64,000 nucleotides of DNA from Monilinia fructicola (taxonomy: Eukaryota > Ascomycota > Leotiomycetes > Helotiales > Sclerotiniaceae). The stretch lies in contig VICG01000009.1 in assembly GCA_008692225.1 (NCBI GenBank), positions 310,001-374,000 on the forward strand. Reading direction: 5' to 3'. Both the position numbers and the translations under genes were made by a program. Below are positions 35,518 through 46,401 of this stretch, one piece after another (the stretch's first letter is position 1; each line of letters starts with the position of its first letter). The notes beneath the pieces were generated by a model that worked only from the letters and a program-made list of their open reading frames with translations, had not been told where the DNA came from and searched no databases.

Positions 35518-38500
35518 ATGTCCATGTACATTATACACTACCCTTCTTGTTATCCCGCACCCTTGATATCATCATCTCATCGTCTTAACCATCAAATAGA
35601 TTCATATCCACATGACAATAATGATGAACGACGAGATTTCCATTCCAAAGGGGTAGCTCCAAAAGGCACGGTCAAGGCTGGGAGATTCAAATGTATGGTT
35701 TGTGGACAGACTTTCGGGAGAGTGGAACATTTGACTAGGCATGAAAGGAGTCATTCGAGAGAGGGTTGGTTGAGGTGTGAAGATGGGAGGTGTGGGAAGA
35801 GGTTCTATAGGATGTGAGTTGTAATTTCTGTACAGGGCGACGAGGAGGTGGTGTGGTACCTTTACACCATTTTTGGAAGAGGGAAAGGCAGAGGGTTCAT
35901 ATTGTTAATAATATTCACAGTGATGCTTTACGTCGGCATGAATTGGTTCATAAGAGACCAAAACGAAGCTCTCTGGGAAGAGGAGCTAGAGCTTGCTCTG
36001 CTTGTGCTATTGCAAGGAGGAAATGTAGTGGTGGGAATCCTTGTGAGGGGTGCGTGAAAAGATCGATCGAGTGCGTTGCTCATTCAAATACCGCAACCAG
36101 CAGCGCGAGATGTAAGGAATCTTTTGGGGTTGCCAATGACTCTTCATATGAGATGGCTGGGATTGTGAACGATCAAGCTGGGGAACGTAGCACGAGTCCT
36201 CAATCTCAAAGTTTGTGGCCAAAAATTATCTCGCCAATTACCCAACCGCAAATCAATCCAAGGTCTTCAATCGGTCAATATCATCAGGGGTTTGGGCTGG
36301 AGAATATAGATGGTACTGGTCAACAGATGACCATTCAGAATCTGGTTCCTGATGCTCATCAACGATTTGATCAGTTTACATCTCCAAAAACCAGACGAGC
36401 GACCACACGTCTGCCCGCAGGAATTCAGTCATGTCTTACGATCATCAATCAACCCCATCGTCCATATTACCACTTCATTCATTGACAAATCTTGGTGAAG
36501 CTACCAATTCTTTTATGAATAGCTCAAGCTTCTAGTCAATTACATGTTCCGGATACTAGCCTCTCGATGGTTTACAGGAAAGTGCTAGCTTCATAGTCAA
36601 TACATGTTCCGGATATCTATGCCATGGTTTACATGGATTGGCTATCTCATGGACAATGAGATATGAGTTCAATGAGAATCATTGGTGACACAGATATAAA
36701 TGCCCGTCTCCTCTTGATATAGCAGCAGATTCTATTCCGCAAAATCTTCCATATTCAATAAACAATGCAACAATCTTTACACCGTCTTCACAGAGACAAG
36801 GTCGGATACAGATGGATAATTCACCCAGGCCAACCTTGTCTAGCGAAGGGGCTCCAACAACTCCAGGTTCTCATAAAACTCAGAGTACTGGTCGTTATTA
36901 TGTTGATGGACATGGTTCGAGATTACCTCATGTTCGAAAAACTCCATCGGAAACTCATTCATGTCCATTGATATCTCATCCTACAATCGATGATGGGGAA
37001 GGGGGGCTTGCTTTCCCAGCAAATGACGATGATAGCCATTATTACTCGGATTGTAAACAGATACCACAAGAGATCTACAACATCATCCTAGATTTATTCA
37101 AAAAAACATGCGTCGAAAATTCGCCCTTTTTCGCTCCATTCCATCATACACGATTCCCTTCTCTACATCTGTTGAGTCGCTTCATAGCTCACTATATCGA
37201 TTCGTTTCATCAGACGTTACCATTTATTCATCTACCATCATTCGATACATCGACTTCTCATTGGCTTTTTCTTCTAGCCATGGCGGCGGTAGGAAGTCAT
37301 TATCATCGAAATGGTAATTATGCAAACCTATGCATGAATTTCTTCGACGGGCAATCACCTCCACAGGGATCAAAGGGGATTCCGGCTGTAGTGAGGTGGT
37401 TACGGTTCAGATCAAACTTTTAAATTGTGTGGGTATGATGTATTGTGGTTGTGATGAGTTATCACAGGCTGCAAAATCATATCATAGGGATCTTGTTGAT
37501 TTCTGTTGTTATGAATGGAAAGCTTCAAATGATATTTCGAGTCTTGGCACGACCGGTTCGAATTCTAGTGAGACGGATCAGGCTAAAGTAGAGTGGAAAG
37601 AGTGGTATGATGCTGAAAGTATACGAAGAACTGGATATTGTATATGGGTATGTATCTTGATCCTCATCTCGATGAGATGCTAACAGTTTTATAGCTGCTG
37701 GACTGTATGTGGTATTTTCACTTCCGAATTCGTCCTAGTTTATCATTAGATGATGGCTCGGTACTCTTACCATGTCAAGAAGTTCTTTGGGAAGCAGAAT
37801 CCGCAATTGATTGGAAACAACTTTTGAGTTGTTCTTCAAGTACGTATCCTTTCCATCATCAATCTCCCACAACGAATCACAAGATGTAATCTAACGACCT
37901 CACAGCAAGCCCCACCCTCCACCACGCCCTCCAAAGGATGTACACGGAAAAGAGACTTCAATCATCCATGGGCGAATTCTCCCGCATCCTCCTCATCCAC
38001 GGTCTCTTCCGTCGCACCTGGGAAGTAGAAAGCTATCTCAAACAACCCCTCACGCAATGGACGCCCACCGCCCAACAACAAACTCTCCACCACCTCTCCA
38101 CCACTTCTTCCATCTGGCTCCCGGCCTACAGACATATACCAACTGGCGCAACTCAGCATGCGATTGCTTGGACATCCTACACTGGCACGCGAACAGCGTG
38201 ATCGGAGCCGCGAGCGGCATGGAGCATCCCACGGTCCTGCACTTACATTTAGCGAGGGTGTGTACTCCTCACGCCCTTTGCACAAATCGATAAATTCGCA
38301 CAATATCTTTCCGCGCACTCAAATTCCACGTCGGCTTCCAATCACCCGAGAGCAATCGAGGGGGATGCAGAGAGGGAGATGGGGGAACTGAGCACATGCA
38401 TCAAGAGGTGGGCGGTGGAAGATCAACATAAAGCCCGTTTGGCGGTTATTCATGCGGGAGCTCTGTTTTTTGGCATGTGAGGCGCTTTAGCGTTGATGCG

Positions 38501-39006
38501 TTTTATGAAGCGCGCGCGGTTTATTTGGCTACGTTGGTGTTGTGGGCTTATGGCTTGTTTGCTGTGCGTGGGGCCTTGCGTGCTGGGGGTGCGGATGCGG
38601 ATGGGAATGGAAGTCGAGGAGATGATATGAGTAGAGGGAGGAGGAATGAGGAGAGAGAGGGTGGTGGTGGTGGTGGTGATGATGATGATGGTGATGACGA
38701 TGATGATGAAGCAGAAGAACAATTCAACGACTTCTACCCTCGTTCAATGCAACTCGATCGACCGGCCGACGACGAACTCGTTCAGCTTTTTGTCAAGCGG
38801 GGACAACGCATGAAAGCCCTAGTTATGGGCGTGGGAAATCTGTGTCAGAGGAATGGGAGGGGTGCGAGCAGGGTCTTAGGGGAGGGCAGAAAATTGTTGG
38901 GAGCTGGGAAGTATATGTGGGGCTTGCGTGGGTGTTGGGGGATCGATTGCGGAGGCTACAAGAGACGAGCGTAGTAACGGAGGGAGAGGAAGGGGTAGTG
39001 GAATGA
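35518..39006 (+). CDS. Zinc-finger transcription factor: two C2H2 fingers, Zn2Cys6 cluster and fungal TF domain (frames broken)
   Basis: The DNA-binding part is clear. A C2H2 finger (CMVCGQTF...HERSH, CX2CX12HX3H, about 35692-35760) is followed by a second finger split by the intron 35814-35920 (CX4CX12HX3H). Next is a Zn2Cys6 cluster with spacing CX2CX6CX5CX2CX6C (about 35990-36075). Downstream conserved segments match the fungal-specific regulatory domain of this type: FARF-like HTRFPSLHLLSRFIAHYIDS, RILLIHGLFRRTWEVESYL, NWRNSACDCLDILHWHANS, ASGMEHPTVLHLHLARV and RPADDELVQLFVKRG. Probable introns begin near 37646 and 37840. A DDDDGDDDDDE stretch is at about 38677-38715. At least six small frame jumps occur (near 36420, 37330, 38120, 38257, 38466 and 38917), mostly at homopolymers. 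The start is uncertain; an exon with donor GTGAGT near 35464 may precede. Nuclear role is inferred; target genes unknown. Confidence 0.8.
36532..36640. repeat. Local imperfect duplication within the regulator gene
   Basis: TAGTCAAT(T)ACATGTTCCGGAT followed by a GGTTTACA(G/T)G-ending stretch occurs twice, at about 36532-36581 and 36595-36641. It lies between the DNA-binding part and the regulatory domain, where the reading frame is also lost. Confidence 0.55.
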
Positions 39007-40866
39007 TGGGAGTACTGGGTGGTAATTGTGCCTTGGTGTATAAATGTATGGGTTGTCTGTCGCTGTTCAATTCTGTTGTCCTATCACCCGGTGCCTAGCT
39101 TCGATAATGTATCTGCCGTCAAAAATTCCGAAGCTCCGCTTGTTTCTTCTCTTTTTGTCCTCGGGTACCGCTACGTCTGACTTTCCTTCGCATCATCAAC
39201 CTAGTTCTCCTCTTCTTCCGCTTCGTACGCTGAACCTTTCCTCCTTCTCCTCCATTCCCTCGTGATCATGATTGATACAAAGAAATCTTCAGCGAAGTCC
39301 ACAGCTAGAAATTTGAGCGCGGAGCCACTTATTCACTAGTATCTATTCACAGTTACGCGCTCGCTCGCCGGTGGCATAGTTGATCATGTTGGGTGTAAAT
39401 AGAAGCGCCAATCCTCAACGGATTCCGCCCTCGGATAATGCTATCTAGAAGCTAGCTCCGAGGTCAAAGGATCGGAGTGCAAAGTGATATGATCGTTATG
39501 TGACTATTAATACTTGCTTCCTGATTTCTTCATAATGGGTCCTCGATTACTGGAAAGGTGTTTCTTGTGAGGCGGTACGTTTTCGCCGTTATTAATTGTG
39601 TGTGTATGTTTTCGTTGTCTATTCATTGACGTTGTCAAACTCGGTACTGAGCGCCACCGTCTATAATTCCATTGTCGTTACCGTTGCACTTTCGATGGAA
39701 TATGTTTGCAAAGTTGATGATTAGTCTCGAGAAACGCTTGCAATTATTGAGCTCTCAAAATTATTCTTGAATTCATGAAATTCGTTGTATGTAGCGCAAA
39801 AGAAAGATACCCTGGAGGTCCCTGGCGCCGTTGAAGGCTGGTGATTTACGAAAGTAGCTTTTGATATCAATCACTTTCTTTTCGTTAATCTTATTGAAAA
39901 GCTTACCTAGGTACTTTGTAATCGAGTAAAATAAGAATTTGCTACTAATTATAAGGTATAGAAATACTCGCATATATTATAATAAAGCTCATTCTTATTA
40001 TAATTACTATATTTCCTTATTTATATAATATTCTATTATCTCTATTTATTTGATATTACTAGTATTACTAATAACATTACGAATATTATTATTATTATTA
40101 AAATAATTATATTAAAATTCTCTAATCGTTATATAACTCTTTTATATAATTAAATAATTCTTTTATATAAATATATATCTATTTTATATAATTATAGAAA
40201 TCTTTCATACAATAATATAAACTATATTAACGGTCGTTATAGAAGGGGCGACGACGACGTATCGATAGGAGCGAGGTAGAGCAGTATAGCTTATAAGTAG
40301 ACCGTTTAGATAGCTTTAATAAGAATCAGCTTTACTATATTTTATGTTTCTATTATTATATAATAGGATAATTATATAAATCTTTTAGATAATGATATAA
40401 ACCTTTTATATAATTATAACGGTCTTTAGTTCTATAGTAGGAACAACGGCGATATAACCGACATCGCCGACGTGTTAGTGAGAACGTAGCCGACATAGCT
40501 AACGTTTCAGCAAAGATAAAATACTATAATATAATCTATAAGTCCCCTCCTCTGAATAAAGGGTAAAAATATAGGTCCACGGGTATACTCATTGGTATTA
40601 TATAAATAATTCAAAGGTATTTTGACCAATAGAATCTACTAGAATATTCTTCGATTGGCCTATACGTCGTTATCGCTAGTAAAATAAAAGATTATAAGTT
40701 ATACTATTTTTTTTACCCTTTATTTAGGGGGGGCTATATAAGTAAATAACTCAGGTAGTATTAATAAAGATTAGCCTTACTACGCTATATATTTTAACTA
40801 TTATAATATAATAATAATATAAATCTTTTATATAAAGATCTAACTATAACGAAGAATAGGGAATAG
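39007..40866. other. Intergenic, becoming AT-rich from about 39950; no gene seen
   Basis: The left part has ordinary composition. From about 39950 the sequence is AT-rich with islands of GC-containing words. A phrase TAATAAGAATCAGCTTTACTA (40316) has variants at 40766 and 56740, a sign of dispersed mutated repeats. Confidence 0.5.
40551..40737. mobile_element. Small element with terminal inverted repeats (about 190 bp)
   Basis: The left end CCCCTCCTCTGAATAAAGGG and the reverse complement of the right end CCCCCCCTAAATAAAGGG match, with the shared continuation TAAAAA. The inside contains the GTCCACGGGTA motif (40575-40585). Probably a MITE remnant; target duplication is unclear. Confidence 0.5.
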
Positions 40867-41028
40867 TATTACGATCACATACTAAAGCGAATCAATAAAG
40901 GTCAATTAACTAGAATAAGAAAGCTAAAGAGGGAAGAGATCTTTAAGGGACTTAGAGATCTCTTATATGTATAGTATCGCTTAGCGTGATGAGATATCAC
41001 GTGCCTTAGGCACGTGATATTCGTCACA
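40867..41028 (+). mobile_element. 162-bp LTR-like element, copy 2 (RIP-mutated)
   Basis: Aligns base for base with the copies at 2739 and 41070 but begins TATTACGATC in place of TGTCACGATC. Several more G-to-A and C-to-T differences follow (for example ACTAAAG for ACTAGAG, TGTATAG for TGTACAG). The right end TCGTCACA is intact. No clean target duplication remains (AATAG / AAATA). Confidence 0.75.
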
Positions 41029-41069
41029 AAATAAAGGGGTTAATTAAAAATAATATAATTATTTATAAA

Positions 41070-41231
41070 TGTCACGATCACATACTAGAGCGAATCAATA
41101 GAGGTCAGTTAACTAGAATAAGAAAGCTAAGGAGGGAAGAGATCTCTAGGGAACCTAGAGATCTCTTATATGTACAGTATCGCTTAGCGTGATGAGATAT
41201 CACGTGCCTTAGGCACGTGATATTCGTCACA
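41070..41231 (+). mobile_element. 162-bp LTR-like element, copy 3, with target duplication ATAAA
   Basis: TG...CA termini, identical to copy 1 except for two bases (one in the central AGGGRACC and one in the palindrome loop). Flanked by ATAAA at 41065-41069 and 41232-41236. It lies only 41 bp from copy 2 but has its own target duplication, so it is a separate insertion and not the other end of the same element. Confidence 0.8.
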
Positions 41232-42960
41232 ATAAAGAGAAAAAGAAAGAATTAAAGATCCTTTTTCATTTAAGTACTAGCTAGAATATTAGGTGATCTT
41301 ATTAGAAAAGTTACCTTCTAATAGTAACTTTTTTATATAAAGATATAGTTCTTTTATATAAAAATACAACTCTTTTCTATAAGATATAATTCTTTTATAT
41401 AAGAATATAACTTCTCTTAATAAAGATATAATTTTTTATATAAAAGTATAACTCTTTTATATAAAGATATATAATTCTTATAAAAGAGTTATATTATAAA
41501 AAAGCATTTTTTAATAATATAAAATAGAAAAGAGACTTATAATACGTTAATCTATTTATTAAATCTATATAATTCTATATTTAATATATAATATCTATCG
41601 TTCTATTTAATATACGAAAGTTAATAACTTTATTAACGTTATAAATAATCTTAGCTTCTTTTAATATAGCATTTATAAATTCTATATTAACTCCTAATAT
41701 TCTTATATTACTTTTATACTATATAACACTATCCCTATACATTAGAATTAGCAATGCAATGAATGTTTGTATTGAGGCATAGGAGGAAAATGGTCTAAAC
41801 TGGCTTGATTTTAGAATACCTAGGTATGATTGAAATAAATTACACGTCCAATGGAGTAAACATACTACAGCTACCTATAATCAAGCAAATTGAAATTCTT
41901 GCCGCTATTGTACTATATTTCTACCGTTGCCAAAACTATATATTTCCCATTTACATCATTCACAGCTCTCTATTTTCTCTAAATAGAGACATTCCCACAT
42001 CTCTCTTTCCTCATACCCTTTACAATCTACGTACTTGAAAGATGGCCGCCGCATGTGGATTGTTGCTAGGGATAAATCACAACACCATCCCGAAGAGATT
42101 TCCTCATTGGAAATGATATTTATATCCATGGATCTCATTCTTATGATCTTTAAAGCTAGTCCCAATGATCCAGATTTTAGATTCACCTATAAGGCTTTAT
42201 ACCTCTTATTAATTTCTATCAATTCAAATATATAGATATAGTCAATTCACTTAACTGATACTCTCTTCATCCCCACGTACCATCGCATCACTGTACACAT
42301 TCGGTAAACGCTGCATTCTTCAGGGCTATCCATAGATATACCCCCCTCCTCCTACCTTTAAATCACACATACTTCTAATGAAGCACTTCTTTTCATAACA
42401 TCATGTTTGGGAAGTGATTTCTTGAGCAATCTTACCTTGTTAGTTCGTTAATCTCACCCACTCAACCGGAATTGAAGCTTAAATGATTAGAACGATATCC
42501 TGGGCCATCTTGTCTTTTAGATAATTATCATTGACCAAATACTAATTGGTATTCTTACCGCTATAAATTTGCATGATCATTGTTGTCAAGATCAGAATCA
42601 CCGTTGATCATCATTCCATTCGTTGCTTTGATTATACAATTAGTACGAGTTTTACCCCTGATTTTACCGAGAACAATGTTTCCTCTTCGTTTCTCATACT
42701 TGTAGATATACAGTGTATGACTCCAGGGTCTTGTTGATCTTAGGAATATCAATACCCAGGAACTACAAGTACTAAAGAAAGTAAAATGCTTAAAACGTGT
42801 CGACATTTTTATAAATTCTCAAAATTTCGCCTTTGCCGTATTACTTGTAACGCCTCTTCCCCGATGCCTGAAACCATCTAGTTACCACCGCCTAGGTGAT
42901 GGCTCACATGTAAAAAATCAACGATATCATATAAGAATATCTATTCCTACAGATCGAATT
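41232..42960. other. Intergenic, AT-rich left part, no gene seen
   Basis: From 41330 to 41480 a phrase like TTCTTTTATATAAAGATATA is repeated loosely. From about 41760 composition returns to normal. Short frames (41805-42038, 42035-42235) have no domain. Confidence 0.5.
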
Positions 42961-43522
42961 AGAGACCGAGAACCTCAATATCTTTCAACCAATATACCCA
43001 TTCTCACCCACCGCCCCTCCCCTGCTGTTTTTGTCCATCAACCAAGTCATCCATCCGCCCTACACAAACCGATCAACACACTCCTCTTAATGAACCACCA
43101 AAGCTCGCTCCCCTTCCCAAGAGAAAAAACGTAGTAGACCCCGTGGACCTCACAACTCCCAAGCTCCAACCACCCCGCACAGCCTTCCAAGCCGCTATTT
43201 TCGCGGAACAGACAACACTCATTAATTGAAACGACGATTCGTACCAGCCCACCAACTAACTAGGTAGGTAGGTAGGTAGGTAGGTAGGCGTACACCCCAA
43301 AAAACACCCCGCCATAAATCACAAGAGATTCAGAACAATGGCCGACCTATCTATCCTCGCCATTTTCATCGTTCCCGAATAATGATCACCAATCACCAAC
43401 CCCCGTCCTCAACACCACAATCCTTCCATTCATCCCCCTTGGATTCCTTCCCCAAACAAGATATCCATGCGCTTCTTCCCCGTTTCAAGATTACTTCCTT
43501 ACATGTCTCCTCGCCGGGCGGC

Positions 43523-43590
43523 GCAGAGCAGAGCAGAGCAGAGCAGAGCAGAGCAGAGCAGAGCAGAGCAGAGCAGAGCAGAGCAGAGCA
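43523..43590. repeat. AGAGC pentanucleotide array
   Basis: About thirteen perfect GAGCA units in tandem. Confidence 0.95.
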
Positions 43591-44251
43591 CCAGAGTCAT
43601 GAGTCACGAGTCACGAGTCACGAGTCACGAGCCCCCCCCATCGTGTACAGATCCTTGGTATTCTCCCGTGATGATACAAATCGCCCAGGTAGCTACGAAT
43701 CAACAGCACCCACATGGATGTCCATTTTCCATCAATATCAATACCAATACCAAAACCCGATATCCCTCCATCCATCCATCCATCCATCCATCCATCCATC
43801 CATCCCTCCATCCACTATACATTTTATCTTTCCGTCCTCGCTCATCCCTGCCTTCCATCGCTCGTTGTGGGATGATGATGATGATGATAATAACATAAAA
43901 ACAACATAGCCGTCCCCTCCCTCATCCCTCATCCATCATCCCTCATCCCTCCCTCTCCCTCCCTCTCCCTCCCTCTCCCCATCTCGAAAGCTGTTTTTAA
44001 TTTCTTCATCCATCAAATACACATCAACCCCCCCTCATCCCCCCCCAAAAAAAGCCCAACAGAAAAACACAAAGAGACCAAGGATTCCAATCCCATCCCA
44101 TCCAATCCACAACCGAATCGACAATTTTTATGATTCATGCTCGTCAACCCCCAACCCCCAACCCTCAATCCTCAACCCTCAACCCCCAATCCCCCAAAAA
44201 AAATCCCTCCCAAAGATGAAAATCTAAAGGTTGCAAGATCCAATTATCAAC

Positions 44252-44338
44252 CACTGACTACTGACTACTGACTACTGACTACTGACTACTGACTACTGAC
44301 TACTGACTACTGACTACTGAGTACTGACTACTGACTAC
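44252..44338. repeat. CTGACTA heptanucleotide array
   Basis: About twelve 7-bp units CTGACTA, nearly perfect, with one GTACTGA variant near 44320. Confidence 0.95.
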
Positions 44339-44373
44339 TAACCACCAAGTAATAATCAACATAACAAGCAAGA

Positions 44374-44410
<37 letters not shown>

Positions 44411-45198
44411 CATCACATCACATTACATCAAAAACTCCCATCTCCCATCTCCCATCTCCCATCTCCAATACGTTCCATTTCACCAAGTACATGCAAGCAA
44501 GCCAAAAGGATAGAGAAGATACAAACCTTCCTCACAGTTCTCACAGATGCAGGGAAAAGATTAACAAGCATAGAGGGGGTGTGATATTACTATTAATCGT
44601 ATCAGTACTTTGCCGTTTCCTTTACTGTCCCATTCTCATTCATCCCATCCCATCCCATCCCATCCCATTGCATCCCATTGCATTGCATTGCATTGCATTG
44701 CATCGCATTCCATCCGTTCCGTTCCGTTCCATCCCTTTCAGCATATCTTCTCATCCTCTCATATTCTTCAGAATTGATTGACTCCTTTCCTTTCCTTCTC
44801 GTTATCCATCGTTGCCCCAATCCTGGAGGTCAACCCTTTCTCTCTTCAAGTGAGCGGAATTCTCATCTTCGTTCCCTTCTCCCCAACCATATCAATACCC
44901 CTTTCAACAAATGATCTCATAATGTACACTCTCCATCTCCCCCTCATCTACTTCCTCATCCACTTCATCCCATAGAACAAAAAACGCCCGCTTTCCTGTA
45001 AAAAGTAATTCCAAAAAGTGTTGTCCCCAAATTTCCAATCAATACATAAACGATCATGGTTGAAGAATCCCAGATCCCCCTCGCAGAATTCTGTGTGCGG
45101 CGGGCGTAATATACATCTCGCTTTTCTGCCTTTCTTTCTTTCCTTCTTTCTTTCCCTCCTTTCGATGATTCATCCTTTCGTATCCCATTTCACCCACC

Positions 45199-46401
45199 TC
45201 ACAACTCTTTCTCCACAACCTTGACCTTATCCGCTTCAACCAGAACCTCTGCTGCCTTTCTACTTCTTTCATATCTCGCAGTCGTATCCCCAACCCACAC
45301 GGTCCCTAAAATTCGATCCCAAAAGGTAAAGAATGGTTGGCTGAAATTTGTTTTGATCCCCCAACTTTGATGATGAATATCATGATATCCTGCATTGTTG
45401 CTTGTAATATGTTGAAGAGGATCCCATGGGAGTGCATAACCACAATGATCATCCACCGTTTTGATGGTTGAAGCTACAAAAAATGCCATTCCTTGACGAG
45501 ATGTCATTGCGGATAATTTATAGCCAATTGATGCACCGAGGGTATCTAGGAGGAAGCCTTCGAATGGGTGGTTGTAGAGAGCTCCATAAGCATATGGAAC
45601 ATAGAGACGATGATGGCGAGAATGGAAAGTGGCTGTGAAATTTACCAGTCAGTCTATCATTCCACTTAAGAAGTTGGGGAAGAGCAGGAAATACTCACTA
45701 TACAACCACTTATTCATGTGCATGGCTCTGTGCAGAAAGTATTGCCAGGTATCCACGATAGTAATTGCCAATCCGAATTGCAAAGCTGGTACAATGTACC
45801 AATATATCATCTTCGCAGCCAACATTTCCCATGCCGCAAATGCAGGAATTTGTTGACCACTGACTACATCCAAACCTCCCATCAGATCCGGATATTTACC
45901 ACCAGCCAACACTCCTGCTACCATGGGCCAATTTCCCGCGACATTTTTCGATATCGCAGAGGCGTTCAGTCCAATTAGACTTAGAAGAGAAGGCAAGGCT
46001 TTTTGTGCTATGCGTATTCTCTGCGCCCAATTCGCAATATCGAAATCAGTTTTCCCAGCCATTTCTTCGGGTTCAGTGAGACCTAGCACAGCTCCAACAA
46101 TTGTTTGGATGATTTGTTGAATGATCACATCGCGGGCGACTTCGTATCGGGAGACATGATTACGTTTTAGAATTTCTGCCGGGGTATGTAGACGGTATTG
46201 AGGCCATAGGTCTAGAGTATCGATCAGGTGAAAGGCAAGGGATACGATCCAATATGCGGCGATTGGCAGGATTAGGGAAAGATAGAAATCGGATATGTAA
46301 GGAATGAGTGGTTGAAGAGGGGTGAGAGTATAATGAGGGAGAGGTGGAAGATCCGACATTGTTGTTGTATTGATTTGAAGGGTAGTTAAGTTCGTCATCA
46401 T
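45199..46401 (-). CDS. SUR2: Sphinganine C4-hydroxylase (SUR2)
   Basis: Di-iron membrane hydroxylase of the fatty acid hydroxylase/sterol desaturase superfamily. It converts dihydrosphingosine to phytosphingosine in the endoplasmic reticulum, a step of fungal sphingolipid synthesis. Two exons, 46401-45699 and 45632-45199, give 378 residues. The 67-nt intron (GTGAGT...TTTCACAG) falls between the first and second histidine motifs. Histidine boxes seen: HRAMH (HX3H), HSRHH (HX2HH) and HDIHH (HX2HH). Also typical are VDTWQYFLHRAMHMNKWLY, LYVPYAYGALYNHPFEGFLL, TVDDHCGYALPWDPLQ and FGIKTNF-like WGIKTNFSQPFFTFWDRILG. Several hydrophobic segments precede the first box (about residues 35-60 and 200-225). 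An in-frame second ATG (MSDLPPLPHYTL) could be the real start. The frame is intact. Confidence 0.95.

Larger units (their letters stand above)
42961..45198. other. Intergenic dense in different short tandem repeats
   Basis: Separate arrays follow one another: GGTA (43262-43288), AGAGC (43523-43590), GAGTCAC (43596-43630), CATC (43768-43806), TCCCTCCC (43945-43978), CTGACTA (44252-44338), AAGC (44368-44410), CCATCTC (44436-44465), CATCC/CATTG (44637-44702). Upper strand is C/T- or C/A-rich. No protein family found. The right end is the 3' flank of SUR2. Confidence 0.65.

Noticed and set aside
40867..41231. The two adjacent 162-bp copies read as the LTRs of one mini-retrotransposon
   Set aside because: The right copy has its own ATAAA target duplication and the outer flanks of the pair do not match.
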